This document shows, piece by piece, positions 53,598 through 62,817 of a DNA stretch of 64,000 nt; position 1 is the stretch's first letter; the number at the start of each line of letters is the position of its first letter. This DNA is from Virgibacillus necropolis (GTDB lineage Bacteria > Bacillota > Bacilli > Bacillales > Amphibacillaceae): positions 4,216,001 to 4,280,000 of the forward strand of contig NZ_CP022437.1 of NCBI RefSeq assembly GCF_002224365.1, in the 5' to 3' direction. The notes below the pieces were generated by a model, which was given only the letters and a program-made list of their open reading frames with translations, made no database searches and had not been told where the DNA came from. The translations under genes and the position numbers were made by a program.

Positions 53598-54344
53598 TTA
53601 AATCATGTGTTTAACTTCTGCATTCTTTTTTAATTGTTCTACTTTCGCTTGTAGCTGTTGTTGTTGCTGTTGTTGTTTTAATTGACCTTTAATTTGGTCT
53701 TTAACATCCTCCAACTTAGGAACTTCTTGGCCTTCTTGGCCTTTACTTTGTTCTTTTAGCTTGTCGTAATATTTTTGTACCTCTTCATCTGTAACTTCTT
53801 TTCCTTTAATTTCTTGTTTCATATATTTTTGCAGTGTTAATTCAAATGCTAACTGATCCTTATATGTCTCTTCTGTTAGATTGTATTGCTCTAATACAGC
53901 AGAGAATTGATCAGCATTTTGCTCTTTGATGGTTTCAAATTGTTTTTGAACTTCTTCATCTGTAACCTCAATACCTTTGTTAGTAGCTTCTTGTTTAATA
54001 AGTTCTTGTTCAACAATAACGTTTAGTGTTTGCTCTTTTACATTTTTCACATCACTTACATCTTGCCCATATTGGCTCATCAACGTTTTTGTTTGCGCGT
54101 AAGAAGTATTGTATTGTTTACCTTTGATTTCTTCACCATTTATTTTTGTGACAACTTTATCCTTGTCCACTTTTTCTTTATCCGTAATTTTAACATCTTC
54201 AGCTGCTGGTTGCGCTGTTTCCTCTGTCTTCTTATCTTTGCTTCCTTCTTTGCTTTTATCACTAGCAGACTCAGAATCATCACCACATGCAGCTAATATT
54301 ATGGTTAAACTCAATGCTAATACTAACATGATCATCTTTTTCAT
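53598..54344 (-). CDS. SurA N-terminal-domain lipoprotein (PrsA/foldase-like, no PPIase domain)
   Basis: The lipoprotein signal (lipobox LAAC) is followed by a long charged linker (residues 23-60), then a SurA-N chaperone domain (about 60-205) with VVTKINGEEIKGKQY and repeated VTDEEVQKxxxxxKEQ. The parvulin domain of PrsA is absent. The C-terminus has a Gln run coded by CAA/CAG. The role is probably an extracytoplasmic chaperone or holdase. The total is 248 residues. Confidence 0.82.
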   Translation of the reverse strand: MKKMIMLVLALSLTIILAACGDDSESASDKSKEGSKDKKTEETAQPAAEDVKITDKEKVDKDKVVTKINGEEIKGKQYNTSYAQTKTLMSQYGQDVSDVKNVKEQTLNVIVEQELIKQEATNKGIEVTDEEVQKQFETIKEQNADQFSAVLEQYNLTEETYKDQLAFELTLQKYMKQEIKGKEVTDEEVQKYYDKLKEQSKGQEGQEVPKLEDVKDQIKGQLKQQQQQQQLQAKVEQLKKNAEVKHMI

Positions 54345-54530
54345 AAGACGAATCCCTCATTTCTTAACTTTGTCCTTACATTCAAACACATTCCGTATAG
54401 ACATTCAAGTGCCTTATTTGCAAAAAATCAGTACGAACCCATGTATGACAATGTTTTGCAGGCAACTTTACACTTTCAAGTCATTTTCCATAATACGTTC
54501 CTTACTTTTGCCACATAGTTATTTCTTATG

Positions 54531-54567
54531 CAAAAGGCTAACATGATTACCGCATGTTAGCCTTTTG
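54531..54567 (-). terminator. Terminator of the DsbA-family gene
   Basis: AAAAGGCTAACATG and CATGTTAGCCTTTT form a 14-bp stem. The minus-strand T-run follows, and the stem overlaps the final codons of the gene. Confidence 0.8.
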
Positions 54568-55291
54568 CTTCACCAGAATCAACTTCGCAACCATCTCCAG
54601 TACAATAAGTCGTCTCAGACTTTCCCGGATTTAACGTTTGTAAGATTGGTTGTTCGTTTTCTTCTTCCCAAACTTTTTCGATTACTTCAGAAAATACATC
54701 TGGTGGCTGTGCGCCAGAAACCGCATATTTCTCATTAAAAACAAAGAAGGGTACACCCTGTACACCAACTTGTTGCGCTTCTTGTTCATCCCCTCTTACC
54801 GCTTTCGCATAATCAGTAGACTCAAGTACATCCAACACTGCGGCACTATCTAATTCCACTTCAACGGCTAATTTTGTTAAGGTTTCATAATCACCAATGT
54901 GTAGTGAATCCGTAAAATATGCCTGTAACAGTCGTTCGGTCATTTCTTTTCCCTTACCCTGTTTTTCAGCGTACTTCGCTAACCGGTGTGCATCAAATGT
55001 GTTTGTAGGTTGCATAGTATCAAATCGATAGGTCAAGCCAAGCTCAGCTGCTTGATTGGCCAAATTTTCATTTGATTGTTTTGCTTTTTCAACACTCATT
55101 CCATATTTGCCTGCTAGTAACTCATGAATCGTTTTATCAGGGTTTGTTTCTGCATTCGGGTCTAGCTCATAACTTTTATATGTGATTGTTACCTTATCTT
55201 TATTTGAAAATTGTTCTAAAGCTAATTCCAATCTGCGTTTTCCGATATAGCAAAAAGGACAACCAAAGTCCGAATAGACGTCAATTTTCAT
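54557..55291 (-). CDS. DsbA-family (FrnE-like) oxidoreductase
   Basis: The 244-residue protein has a thioredoxin fold with a CPFC active site (DVYSDFGCPFCYIGKRR) and the cis-Pro loop GVQGVPFFVFNEKYAVSGAQ. It lacks a signal peptide, so it acts in the cytoplasm, like YwbO of B. subtilis. The tail adds a second Cys pair (YCTGDGCEVDSG), unlike the family core. The ATG at 55291 is preceded by GAGGTG at a slightly long spacing; GTG at 55303 is the alternative. Confidence 0.87.
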   Translation of the reverse strand: MKIDVYSDFGCPFCYIGKRRLELALEQFSNKDKVTITYKSYELDPNAETNPDKTIHELLAGKYGMSVEKAKQSNENLANQAAELGLTYRFDTMQPTNTFDAHRLAKYAEKQGKGKEMTERLLQAYFTDSLHIGDYETLTKLAVEVELDSAAVLDVLESTDYAKAVRGDEQEAQQVGVQGVPFFVFNEKYAVSGAQPPDVFSEVIEKVWEEENEQPILQTLNPGKSETTYCTGDGCEVDSGEAKG

Positions 55292-55365
55292 ACTAACTAA
55301 CACCTCATTTCTGTTAGCTATTGTAGCATAGGATAAGCGTTTATCGGTAATATTGTGCTTGGCAC

Positions 55366-56244
55366 TTAATGTAGATTCTTCTTATCTACATACTTCCCAT
55401 AATCTGGAACCGCAACCTGTTCAAAGTTCTCCACTAATTGTTTTAATCCACTTTTCAGCTTTTCACCCTCTATTGCTGACCCATGCCCAGGTACAATCAC
55501 ACTTGGGTTCAGGGATGCAATTTTTTCAACTGATTCCTTTGCTGCCTGCCAATCAGTTGTTAAATAGCGCGGAGGCCCATTTAACTCAGGACTTTGCATC
55601 AACACGTTATAAAATGAATCCTGTTTTACGGTAATACATGCATCTCCAGAAATTAATGTTCGATCTTCTTCTCTAAAAAAAGATACATGACCTGGTGCAT
55701 GCCCCGGCGTATGAATCCATTTCCAATCTTCTAGTCCCGGCGCCGGTATACTACCATCCGCAGGCAAGGGTTTCACAGAGTTCCCAAGGTTAATTGGTTC
55801 ATTCGGAAAGAGCTTGGATGCCTTTGCAACCAACCCACCCTCAACAGTTGGATCTGGTTCAGGATATGATTTTTCTCCAGTTAAAAAAGGAATTTCGCTT
55901 TCATGGGCATAGACTGGAACCTCCCACTCTTCCACTAAATCAACAAGCCCACCTACATGATCAAAGTGTCCATGTGTAAGAATTATTGCAGCCGGCTTAC
56001 TTTCCCGCCCAAAGCGATCTAGAACAACTGATTTAATCTCAGGTGCGGCTTTTGGCATTCCAGCATCTACCAGTACCCATTCACCAACCCCCGGCGTACC
56101 AATAAAGCAAATATTTACGATTTGATCTGTATAGTAATAAACATCATTTCGCACCTGCGTACCAGTTCCACTCGTAATCGATGTCATAGGCATAAAGCGC
56201 AGCATACTATTTTCTATATTGTCGTCATTTAATTGTTTATCCAT
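55366..56244 (-). CDS. Metallo-beta-lactamase fold hydrolase
   Basis: The 292-residue protein has the zinc motif HGHFDHVGG (about residues 96-104), a third His in HTPGHAPGH and the Asp in ISGDACI, followed by VIVPGHGSAIEG. This is the glyoxalase II/YflN-like group with unknown substrate. The ATG follows GGGAGGG. Confidence 0.87.
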   Translation of the reverse strand: MDKQLNDDNIENSMLRFMPMTSITSGTGTQVRNDVYYYTDQIVNICFIGTPGVGEWVLVDAGMPKAAPEIKSVVLDRFGRESKPAAIILTHGHFDHVGGLVDLVEEWEVPVYAHESEIPFLTGEKSYPEPDPTVEGGLVAKASKLFPNEPINLGNSVKPLPADGSIPAPGLEDWKWIHTPGHAPGHVSFFREEDRTLISGDACITVKQDSFYNVLMQSPELNGPPRYLTTDWQAAKESVEKIASLNPSVIVPGHGSAIEGEKLKSGLKQLVENFEQVAVPDYGKYVDKKNLH

Positions 56245-56349
56245 TTGTTAACCCTCCCATTTTCCTATAGTATTTGTGGAAGAAGAGAAAATTAACCGCG
56301 AAAAAATTAAGCGGACAGTTAAAATGATGTACGGAAAGTATTTTGCGTT

Positions 56350-56450
56350 GTCGGACTGTATTTTGCATGATGGACTGTACTTTGTGATGTCGGACTGTAT
56401 TTCGGCCCAGACGGACTGTATTTTGCGTTGTCGGACTGTATTCCACCCAT
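56350..56450. repeat. 20-bp tandem repeat, five copies
   Basis: Units begin near 56350, 56369, 56389, 56410 and 56430 with the core CGGACTGTATTTTGC and small changes. They lie in the 268-bp gap between the hydrolase and the YdaT-like gene. A similar array, with a different core, occurs at 62818-62998. Confidence 0.75.
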
Positions 56451-56476
56451 GCGACAGTAACACATCCCCGCCACAC

Positions 56477-56509
56477 AAAAAGAAGCCTCTCGACATAATC
56501 GAGAGGCTT
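56477..56509 (-). terminator. Terminator of the YdaT-like gene
   Basis: A perfect AAGCCTCTCGA / TCGAGAGGCTT stem with a 5-nt loop is followed on the minus strand by TCTTTTTG. Confidence 0.9.
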
Positions 56510-56512
56510 ACT

Positions 56513-56962
56513 TTAATAGGATTCATTCTTTTGCACAGATCCGTCTTGTTTATAAATTGTTAGTTTTGTTCCTTTATTTTTGGCAATTTCACGCGCTCGT
56601 TTAATCGCATCATCTTTATTATCGTAAACATCACTTGGCCGCTTGGCATTGCTTGATTTCACAGCCCAACCATCATCATGGGTAACGACTTGCTCGCCTT
56701 CCTCAAGTCGTTCTGGATTATTCTCATATTTTTTTCCTTCTTTAGAACGCTTGCTTGGTTTACCGCTGTTTTCGTATTCATTAATTTCACTTTGACTAGC
56801 GTTGTCATACCATTCTTTAGCTTGACTTGTTGCGATAGGGATAGCCCTGTCTTCTTCATACCCTTCATCAAGCATTGAATTTGCAATATCAATTGCCTTT
56901 TTTCGAACGACTTTATCTAAATTTTTGAGTGAAGATGGATAATCATCTAATGTCCAAGGCAT
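56513..56962 (-). CDS. ydaT: YdaT-like general-stress protein (ChaB-like plus DUF2188)
   Basis: The 149-residue protein begins with MPWTLDDYPSSLKNL and KAIDIANSMLDEGYEEDRAI, a ChaB-like segment. It ends with a DUF2188 domain (VVTHDDGWAVKSSNAKRPSDV, KDDAIKRAREIAKNKGTKL in parts). YdaT of B. subtilis is a general-stress protein of the same layout and length, with unknown biochemistry. The ATG at 56962 follows GAAGGAGG. Confidence 0.85.
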   Translation of the reverse strand: MPWTLDDYPSSLKNLDKVVRKKAIDIANSMLDEGYEEDRAIPIATSQAKEWYDNASQSEINEYENSGKPSKRSKEGKKYENNPERLEEGEQVVTHDDGWAVKSSNAKRPSDVYDNKDDAIKRAREIAKNKGTKLTIYKQDGSVQKNESY

Positions 56963-57030
56963 TTGTAATCCTCCTTCTATCCGTTTTAAGTACAATACCC
57001 GGTACGTATTGAATTAAACAGTAGAGCAAC

Positions 57031-57894
57031 TTATTTACTCGAATGGAGCTCCGCTGCGTCTGAAGAAAAGATTCCGATATCCATTTTCCCGTCAACAGAA
57101 GTTGCACGAATTAAAATTGGTTGGTTATACATGTTCTTAAAAACGAAATCTGGTCCCCACCAACTTACTGTAGCATCACGACCTGGTGGAACATATGGTA
57201 CACTGCGGCTATGTGAATACCGTTCGACAATTTTTATCCCTTTTAAGCTAACGGCATTATATAATGTCGATGATACCTGGCATATACCGCCACCTATATC
57301 CTCAGCCAACTCCCCCTTAACAATAACTGGAGCTTTCTTGTAGCCCTTTTCCGTTGTACGCTCTCCCACAATTTTATTAAACGAAAACTTTTCTCCAGGA
57401 AAAACAACATAATTGTTAATGGCATCTGTCGCAAGTTTAATATTATGTGATCGTTCCTTATTACCTTTTTTAAAATACGTAACATAATGCCCAATTTCTT
57501 TTTCCTTGATCTCAGCCAAAAGTTCCGTATCTACACGAGGGTAGTTACTTTTCGTGGGGACTTCAATTTTTTTGGGTTTGTCCTTATAAAAGGATGAGCT
57601 AAATAAGGTCTGAAATTTAGGTTTGTCCAACCTAATACCAGGTTTTCCTTCAACAATTTCTCCTGTCTTATTTAGCGTTGCATTTTTTGGTTCTACGGAT
57701 ATCTTTTTGTCTAGCTCATCTAACAAAATTTTTAGTTTATCTTGATTAATAAATAAGTTATCCAAATAGGATAAACCATATTGTTCCAGTTCAATTTTTT
57801 CCACTGCCTCTCCTTGATCGGTCACAGTTAACTGCTGTGGTGCATTTGCTGCTTGCGCCGTTAACAGAAAAAACGATAAAATAAATGCATGCAT
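57031..57894 (-). CDS. VanW-domain secreted protein (YoaR-like)
   Basis: A signal peptide (about 1-20) is followed by a variable N-terminal domain and the VanW domain (about 135-275). The landmarks are FPGEKFSFNKIVGERT, GGGICQVSSTLYNAV and the late WWGPDFVFKNMYNQPILI. VanW proteins occur with cell-wall functions but lack a firm activity. The ATG at 57894 follows AGGAGGG; the longer frame starts upstream of that site. Length is 287 residues. Confidence 0.87.
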   Translation of the reverse strand: MHAFILSFFLLTAQAANAPQQLTVTDQGEAVEKIELEQYGLSYLDNLFINQDKLKILLDELDKKISVEPKNATLNKTGEIVEGKPGIRLDKPKFQTLFSSSFYKDKPKKIEVPTKSNYPRVDTELLAEIKEKEIGHYVTYFKKGNKERSHNIKLATDAINNYVVFPGEKFSFNKIVGERTTEKGYKKAPVIVKGELAEDIGGGICQVSSTLYNAVSLKGIKIVERYSHSRSVPYVPPGRDATVSWWGPDFVFKNMYNQPILIRATSVDGKMDIGIFSSDAAELHSSK

Positions 57895-57996
57895 AACACG
57901 ATCCCTCCTGCTGATAGTATTGGTTGGAGGGAATAAATTCATGTAATCGAGATTAAAAAATTACGTTTAATCGGATGTTTTTTTATCGACTATAGT

Positions 57997-58034
57997 TAAA
58001 AAAGCTAAAACCCGAGTAGAGTTTTAGCTTTTTT
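57997..58034 (-). terminator. Terminator of fni
   Basis: AAAAAGCTAAAAC and GTTTTAGCTTTTT form a 13-bp stem with T-runs on both sides; it includes the fni stop codon. Confidence 0.85.
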
Positions 58035-59082
58035 CATCTAATAATGAACGACCCATGATAGTTACACGATTCGTATTTTTTAATTCATCAATTGTTTTGA
58101 CACCAATTCCAAACATCGTCATTTTTAACTCAAATTCAATTTGCTCCATTGTTTCGAGAACTGCTTCCTCAGATTCAGTAGCCGCCTGCAGTAATTTACG
58201 GGCAAAGCCGGCAACATCTGCTCCAATCGTCAATGCTTTCGCCGCATCTACACCCGTTTTCATTCCTCCGCTCGCAACAACTGGCACGCTAGAACCTAAT
58301 TCACTCCTAACTGATACGATGCAATCCTTCGTCGGAATACCCCAGTTGTTGAACGCCTCGGCTGCAGCTTTCCGTAGTGGATCCTTTGAACGAAGCTTTT
58401 CCACCTGACTCCATGATGTTCCGCCAGCACCTGCAACATCGATATAGGATATCCCCACATCGTATAATCGTTTGGCAACGGTACCATCGATTCCAAATCC
58501 AACTTCTTTCACACCCACTGGTACGGTTAGCTTTTTACACACTTCTTCTATTTTAGGGAGTAATTCATGAAAGTTAGTATCCCCTTCATCCTGGGTGATT
58601 TCCTGTAAGCTATTTAGATGGAGCACGATAGAATCCGCTTCTGTCAAATCAACAATTCGTTGGCATTCTTCTGGTCCATAACCATAATTAAATTGAACAG
58701 CACCAATATTAGCAATCAGTGGCGCTGTTGGCGCGTGCTTTCGCACAAGAAAAGAGTCTTTATGTGCATCACTTTCAAGTAATGCACGGGTAGACCCAAG
58801 CCCAATTGCCCACCCTTTTTGTTCAGCAGCCTTCGCTAAATTACCATTAATTTCTTCTGCTAATTCCGATCCTCCAGTCATCGAACTGACGAGAAATGGC
58901 GCATTAATTTTTTTGCCAAGAAAAGATGAATCTAATTGTATATCCTTAAAGTCAATTTCAGGTAATGCGTTATGTATAAATGAAATTCCCTCTAGGCCAG
59001 TTGTTTTATTAATGCCTTCCACATTGTCGTTTAGACACAAACGAATATGTTCCGTTTTACGTTGATTGATTCCTAAATTCAT
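58024..59082 (-). CDS. fni: Isopentenyl-diphosphate delta-isomerase type 2
   Basis: This FMN- and NADPH-dependent enzyme interconverts IPP and DMAPP. The 352-residue barrel has RKTEHIRLCL at the start, SSMTGGSE, GLGSTRALLE, the catalytic Gln-Glu region SLQEITQDEGDTNF, VKEVGFGID, AGAGGTSW and the FMN loop VASGGMKTGVDAAKAL. The ATG at 59082 follows GGAGGG. The 258-bp gap upstream contains only short open stretches. Confidence 0.94.
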   Translation of the reverse strand: MNLGINQRKTEHIRLCLNDNVEGINKTTGLEGISFIHNALPEIDFKDIQLDSSFLGKKINAPFLVSSMTGGSELAEEINGNLAKAAEQKGWAIGLGSTRALLESDAHKDSFLVRKHAPTAPLIANIGAVQFNYGYGPEECQRIVDLTEADSIVLHLNSLQEITQDEGDTNFHELLPKIEEVCKKLTVPVGVKEVGFGIDGTVAKRLYDVGISYIDVAGAGGTSWSQVEKLRSKDPLRKAAAEAFNNWGIPTKDCIVSVRSELGSSVPVVASGGMKTGVDAAKALTIGADVAGFARKLLQAATESEEAVLETMEQIEFELKMTMFGIGVKTIDELKNTNRVTIMGRSLLDEKS

Positions 59083-59340
59083 CGATTTACCCTCCATTTT
59101 TTGCTATCCTCATTCGTTCATTTTTCGTATTAGGATGTAAGGTTACAACATATACACCCATTATAACCATAAACATTTAAACAAATTGCGCCCATGTGAT
59201 AGTAGAAGCAGCAACAACGGATGCTTCAAGCTGAACCTTCTTCCAATTTCTTTTATGCAAGCACTATACCAAATGCTTATGGAGAAAGCCAATTGTGAAG
59301 GTCAGCTGATTTCAACGTGTTTGCAGACTCCTACCAAGTT

Positions 59341-60183
59341 TTAGAAATAAATACGATTCCCCGATGGGTCTTTTACAAGATATTGTTCGCCATCAAGGTT
59401 AACGCGTTCACCTAGATTCTGTAAGCGCCCTACTATTTCTAACCGTTCATTTGTAGGAACGGTTATTGTATAGCTTTTTAACCCAGTTTCTTCATCGCTC
59501 GGTTCACTTCCTCCAATGCTATTCCAGGTATTCGTACCAATATGATGATGGTATCCTGCCGATGATAGAAACACAGCCTGTTGCCCGAAATGATTTACAA
59601 CTTCAAACCCAAATCCTTGTGTATAAAACTTTTCGATGCTTGCAAGGTCAGATACCTGTAAATGAATATGTCCTATAATAGTTCCGTCAGGCATCCCCTG
59701 CCAGCCATCCACTGCAACTTCTTTCATTAAGGCATTCGCATCCAAAGGCAATGTACTCATTTCGACCTCCTCACCAACCCAGCCCCATTCATCTGGGTCA
59801 CGATCGACATAAATTTCAACCCCGTTCCCATCAGGGTCCGCAATATATAGTGCCTCACTAACCAGATGGTCTGACGCACCTTGAACGGGGTAACCAGTAT
59901 GAATAAAGTGGCGAAGTACTTTCGCAAGATCTGCCCGCTTTGGTAATAAAAAGGCAATATGAAATAGACCCGTTTTTCGTGGATCTAATGGTTTAGCATT
60001 TTCTAATTGTTCAATTGTTAGCAAAGATTTGATCCCACCTGCTGTTAGAACTGCAAGCTTGGGCTGTTGTTCAATCACATGAAAACCTAATATATTTTGA
60101 TAAAAATTAAGTGATCGCTCTAGGTTAGCAACCTTTAAATGAATATGAGTTATATGTTTTACTTTCTCGGTATGAAATGTCAT
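59341..60183 (-). CDS. catE: CatE-like catechol-2,3-dioxygenase family protein
   Basis: This two-module vicinal-oxygen-chelate protein of 280 residues resembles B. subtilis CatE (YfiE). Candidate metal ligands are the His of THIHLKVANL and GHIHLQVSDL and the Glu in GVEIYVDRD, with HHHIGTN in the second module. It would cleave catechol and so detoxify it. No DoxX-like catD gene is adjacent, unlike in B. subtilis. The ATG follows AAGAGGAG. Confidence 0.82.
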   Translation of the reverse strand: MTFHTEKVKHITHIHLKVANLERSLNFYQNILGFHVIEQQPKLAVLTAGGIKSLLTIEQLENAKPLDPRKTGLFHIAFLLPKRADLAKVLRHFIHTGYPVQGASDHLVSEALYIADPDGNGVEIYVDRDPDEWGWVGEEVEMSTLPLDANALMKEVAVDGWQGMPDGTIIGHIHLQVSDLASIEKFYTQGFGFEVVNHFGQQAVFLSSAGYHHHIGTNTWNSIGGSEPSDEETGLKSYTITVPTNERLEIVGRLQNLGERVNLDGEQYLVKDPSGNRIYF

Positions 60184-60326
60184 GAAGGAATCTCCTCTTA
60201 AATCGGATAAGTTATATATAGTGTACTTGTTTCCCTATTATATGGAAAGAGAAACACCACCTGAGGATCATCACTTTCGCGTTTACAATTTAGACTAAAC
60301 CAAAAAGTAAATTTTCCGTAGAACTC

Positions 60327-60641
60327 TTAACTAACTGCTTTCAATCCAATTATGGTAAAAATAATACCAAGAACACAAAAAACTCTAAATGCATTCTTAG
60401 GTTCTTTGAAGAAGATCATGCCTATTATGACAGACCCTAGAGTTCCTATCCCAGTCCAAACAGCATAAGCAGTTGATAGTGGGATATCTTCAAGTGCGTA
60501 AGATAAAAATGTAAAACTAACAATAAAACCACCTATTAATACAACATTATTCATTAAATTATTACTTTCAGAAACCTTTTTAACACCAATAACCCCTATA
60601 ATTTCAAATAATCCCGCAATAATAAGATAACCCCAAGACAT
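60327..60641 (-). CDS. SMR-family small multidrug transporter subunit
   Basis: The 104-residue protein has four membrane helices, with Glu13 in the first (LIIAGLFEIIGVIGVKK) as the proton/drug site, and the LSTAYAVWTGIGTLGSV signature. It starts at the base after the stop codon of the upstream SMR gene, which suggests a heterodimeric pair such as YvdR-YvdS or YkkC-YkkD. Confidence 0.9.
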   Translation of the reverse strand: MSWGYLIIAGLFEIIGVIGVKKVSESNNLMNNVVLIGGFIVSFTFLSYALEDIPLSTAYAVWTGIGTLGSVIIGMIFFKEPKNAFRVFCVLGIIFTIIGLKAVS

Positions 60642-61385
60642 TTACGCTTCCCCTTTCTTGTCGCTATCATCGGAAAATTTTAGTCCAATGATGAACAACG
60701 CTAATAAAAGAATTAATAAAATCTTCACCATTTTAAATGGCTCGTGGAAATATAAGATATCAACCAGTATTGTTCCAATCGTACCAATTCCAGTAAAAAC
60801 TGCATAAGCAGTTCCAATTGGTATTTTCTTCGTAGCACGTATTAATAGTTCAAAACTAAGAAGCATGGCAATTAGTGTTAACAGCCCCATAGAATCAGAT
60901 TTAAGACCTGCCGCCCAATAAATTTCCACTAGACCAGAGAGAACCAAGAACAACCATGCTACTCCTTCAGTTATTTCTTTTCTCTCATTCTTTTTCACTA
61001 TCGGAAGACTTTTACTACTCGAACCTCTCTCCTGGCTAGTAACTTTTGAATCTTTATTTTTACTTTCCTTCTTTTTCTTAGGAAAAATTGTATAAGAAAA
61101 GCCCCAAATTGCATGAACAAAAAGAACTGTTATCCATAAAGAGCTAATTGAATTCGCTGAATCATTCTTATAAAACCCAATATCTTTATGAATAATCCAA
61201 TCCTTTATATGCGTAACATACGATCCACTTGGTAAATCTGACGCTGATACTAATCCAAAAATTAAAGTGAATATACCATGTACCAGGATAAAAATAATCA
61301 AATGAATATAAAAATACTTTCTTTCCAGCCGTGCATGTTCAGCGCCATACTTTTTATTCTCTTGAAAAGTCATTTTAATTGTCAT
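60642..61385 (-). CDS. SMR transporter subunit with N-terminal two-helix extension
   Basis: The C-terminal part (from about residue 140) is a full SMR domain with Glu in LFLVLSGLVEIYWAAGLK and the signature IGTAYAVFTGIGTIGTI. The first 140 residues add a different module: two membrane segments (about residues 28-48 and 84-103) and a Lys/Ser-rich linker. SMR proteins are normally about 105 residues, so this is a fusion. The ATG at 61385 is the best start; 61373 and 61418 are alternatives. Confidence 0.82.
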   Translation of the reverse strand: MTIKMTFQENKKYGAEHARLERKYFYIHLIIFILVHGIFTLIFGLVSASDLPSGSYVTHIKDWIIHKDIGFYKNDSANSISSLWITVLFVHAIWGFSYTIFPKKKKESKNKDSKVTSQERGSSSKSLPIVKKNERKEITEGVAWLFLVLSGLVEIYWAAGLKSDSMGLLTLIAMLLSFELLIRATKKIPIGTAYAVFTGIGTIGTILVDILYFHEPFKMVKILLILLLALFIIGLKFSDDSDKKGEA

Positions 61386-61424
61386 TCCTTTCCCCAAACC
61401 AACAATACAATCAATCACTTTTTT

Positions 61425-61491
61425 AATACAGTTGTATTATTAATAATATACCATATGCTTATGAATTAGTACACTTGTGTTATAATATAAT
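61425..61491. promoter_or_regulatory. SMR-tetR divergent promoter region with two related dyads
   Basis: AATACAGTTGTATT (61425-61438) and ACACTTGTGT (61471-61480) share ACA-N2-TGT. TATAAT occurs at 61481 and 61486, only 2 to 7 nt before the tetR ATG. The arrangement suggests a TetR operator controlling both directions. Confidence 0.5.
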
Positions 61492-61492
61492 C

Positions 61493-62089
61493 ATGCCAAA
61501 ATTAGTTGATCATAAAAAAAGAAAAATTAAAATAGCAGAAGCAACATGGAAGGTTATTGTCAACGAAGGTCTTGAAGAGGCATCTGTCCGTAAAATTGCA
61601 AAAGTAGCTAATATTTCTGTAGGGTCTTTGCGCCATTATTTTTCAACACAGTCCGAGTTATTTGTATTTTCCATGCAGCTCGTATCGGATCGAGTGGAAA
61701 ATCGAGCAAAAAATAAAAGCTATGAAGGTACACCACTTGAAGCAATGCAGGATTTCTTAAGTGAATTTTTACCAATTGATATGGATCGCCGAATTGAAAT
61801 GGAGGTGTGGTTGGTTTTCTCAACGAAAACACTTGTCGACCCTGCTTTAAAAGAATTGAGTCAAGTCGTTTATGATGACATGCATCAGGCGTGTTCCATG
61901 GTAGTAGAAAGACTCACTGATTTAGGTTTATCAAGTCCAAATTTGGATAAAAACATGGAAATTGAACGGTTATATGCATTGATTGATGGGATGGCGTTAC
62001 ATGGAATTCTTCATCCTGATCGATTTTCTGCTGAAAAAATGCAAGCTACTTTGAAGTATCATTTGGAATCATTGTGCGAGGGTGTATGA
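61493..62089 (+). CDS. TetR/AcrR family regulator of the SMR genes
   Basis: The 198-residue protein has the TetR helix-turn-helix (about 24-45, SVRKIAKVANISVGSLRHYF) and a C-terminal TetR_C-type ligand domain resembling that of BetI/PksA-type regulators. The start at 61493 (MPKLVDHKKR) fits the family. No ribosome binding site precedes it and the -10 box touches the ATG, so the mRNA may be leaderless. It is divergent from the SMR pair and probably represses it. Confidence 0.87.
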   Translation: MPKLVDHKKRKIKIAEATWKVIVNEGLEEASVRKIAKVANISVGSLRHYFSTQSELFVFSMQLVSDRVENRAKNKSYEGTPLEAMQDFLSEFLPIDMDRRIEMEVWLVFSTKTLVDPALKELSQVVYDDMHQACSMVVERLTDLGLSSPNLDKNMEIERLYALIDGMALHGILHPDRFSAEKMQATLKYHLESLCEGV

Positions 62090-62264
62090 GTAAAGAACTT
62101 TTGGCTACCACCGAAATTCATCCCCACCTATTCATTGGGATTATCGCCCTTTATAGTCCTTGAGGTTCGGAAAATTCTTTCGGAGTACTGTTATAGCTTT
62201 ATACATGTTAATTTCTAATACTATCCTAGTTTTAGAATATACTGTAACTAAGGAGGCAATTACT

Positions 62265-62804
62265 GTGAAACAAAAAGCCAAGGAATTTGCAGAGAAAGCC
62301 CATCAAGGACAAACGCGTAAAAGTTCAAATGTTCCATATATCACGCATCCGATACGTGTTGCGGAAAAGCTAGAAGGCGCTGGATTTTCAGATGCAGTAG
62401 TTTGTGCTGGGTATTTACACGATGTTGTTGAAGATACTACTTATGAAATAGAAGATATTGAAGCGGAATTCGGCTCCAGGGTAGCTGAACTTGTTGCAGC
62501 CCATACCGAGGATAAATCAAAATCATGGCAGGAGCGAAAACAACATACTATTGACATTGTGAAGCATGCTGAAATTGACGTTAAAAACCTAATCGTAGCG
62601 GATAAACTAGATAATTTGCTAGGACTAGAACAGGATCTGGATTCACAAGGAGAAGCTGTTTGGCGCAACTTTAATGCAGGCGTTGAACAACAAAAGTGGT
62701 ACAATAGCTCAATTGTCGAAAATATGCTTGTTGGGATTAACCCCGAGGATGCACCGAGCTATTTTGCTGAATATAAGGATGCTGTAAAACGCGTGTTTGG
62801 ATAG
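62265..62804 (+). CDS. HD-domain phosphohydrolase, small alarmone hydrolase-like
   Basis: The 179-residue protein resembles the hydrolase half of RelA/SpoT. Its metal residues are His28 (YITHPIRVA), His52-Asp53 (AGYLHDVVEDT) and the Asp near 113 (VADKLDNL), and Glu56-Asp57 are kept. Such proteins can cleave (p)ppGpp, but other substrates are possible. No synthetase domain is present. The GTG at 62265 has AAGGAGG at 8 nt; the longer frame lacks a site. Confidence 0.82.
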   Translation: MKQKAKEFAEKAHQGQTRKSSNVPYITHPIRVAEKLEGAGFSDAVVCAGYLHDVVEDTTYEIEDIEAEFGSRVAELVAAHTEDKSKSWQERKQHTIDIVKHAEIDVKNLIVADKLDNLLGLEQDLDSQGEAVWRNFNAGVEQQKWYNSSIVENMLVGINPEDAPSYFAEYKDAVKRVFG

Positions 62805-62817
62805 TTTGCAAGTGCCA

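Noticed and set aside
59205-59296. Short open stretch resembling the end of a coat-type protein
   Set aside because: It is only about 29 codons after a stop, without start or ribosome site, and I cannot name a family with confidence.
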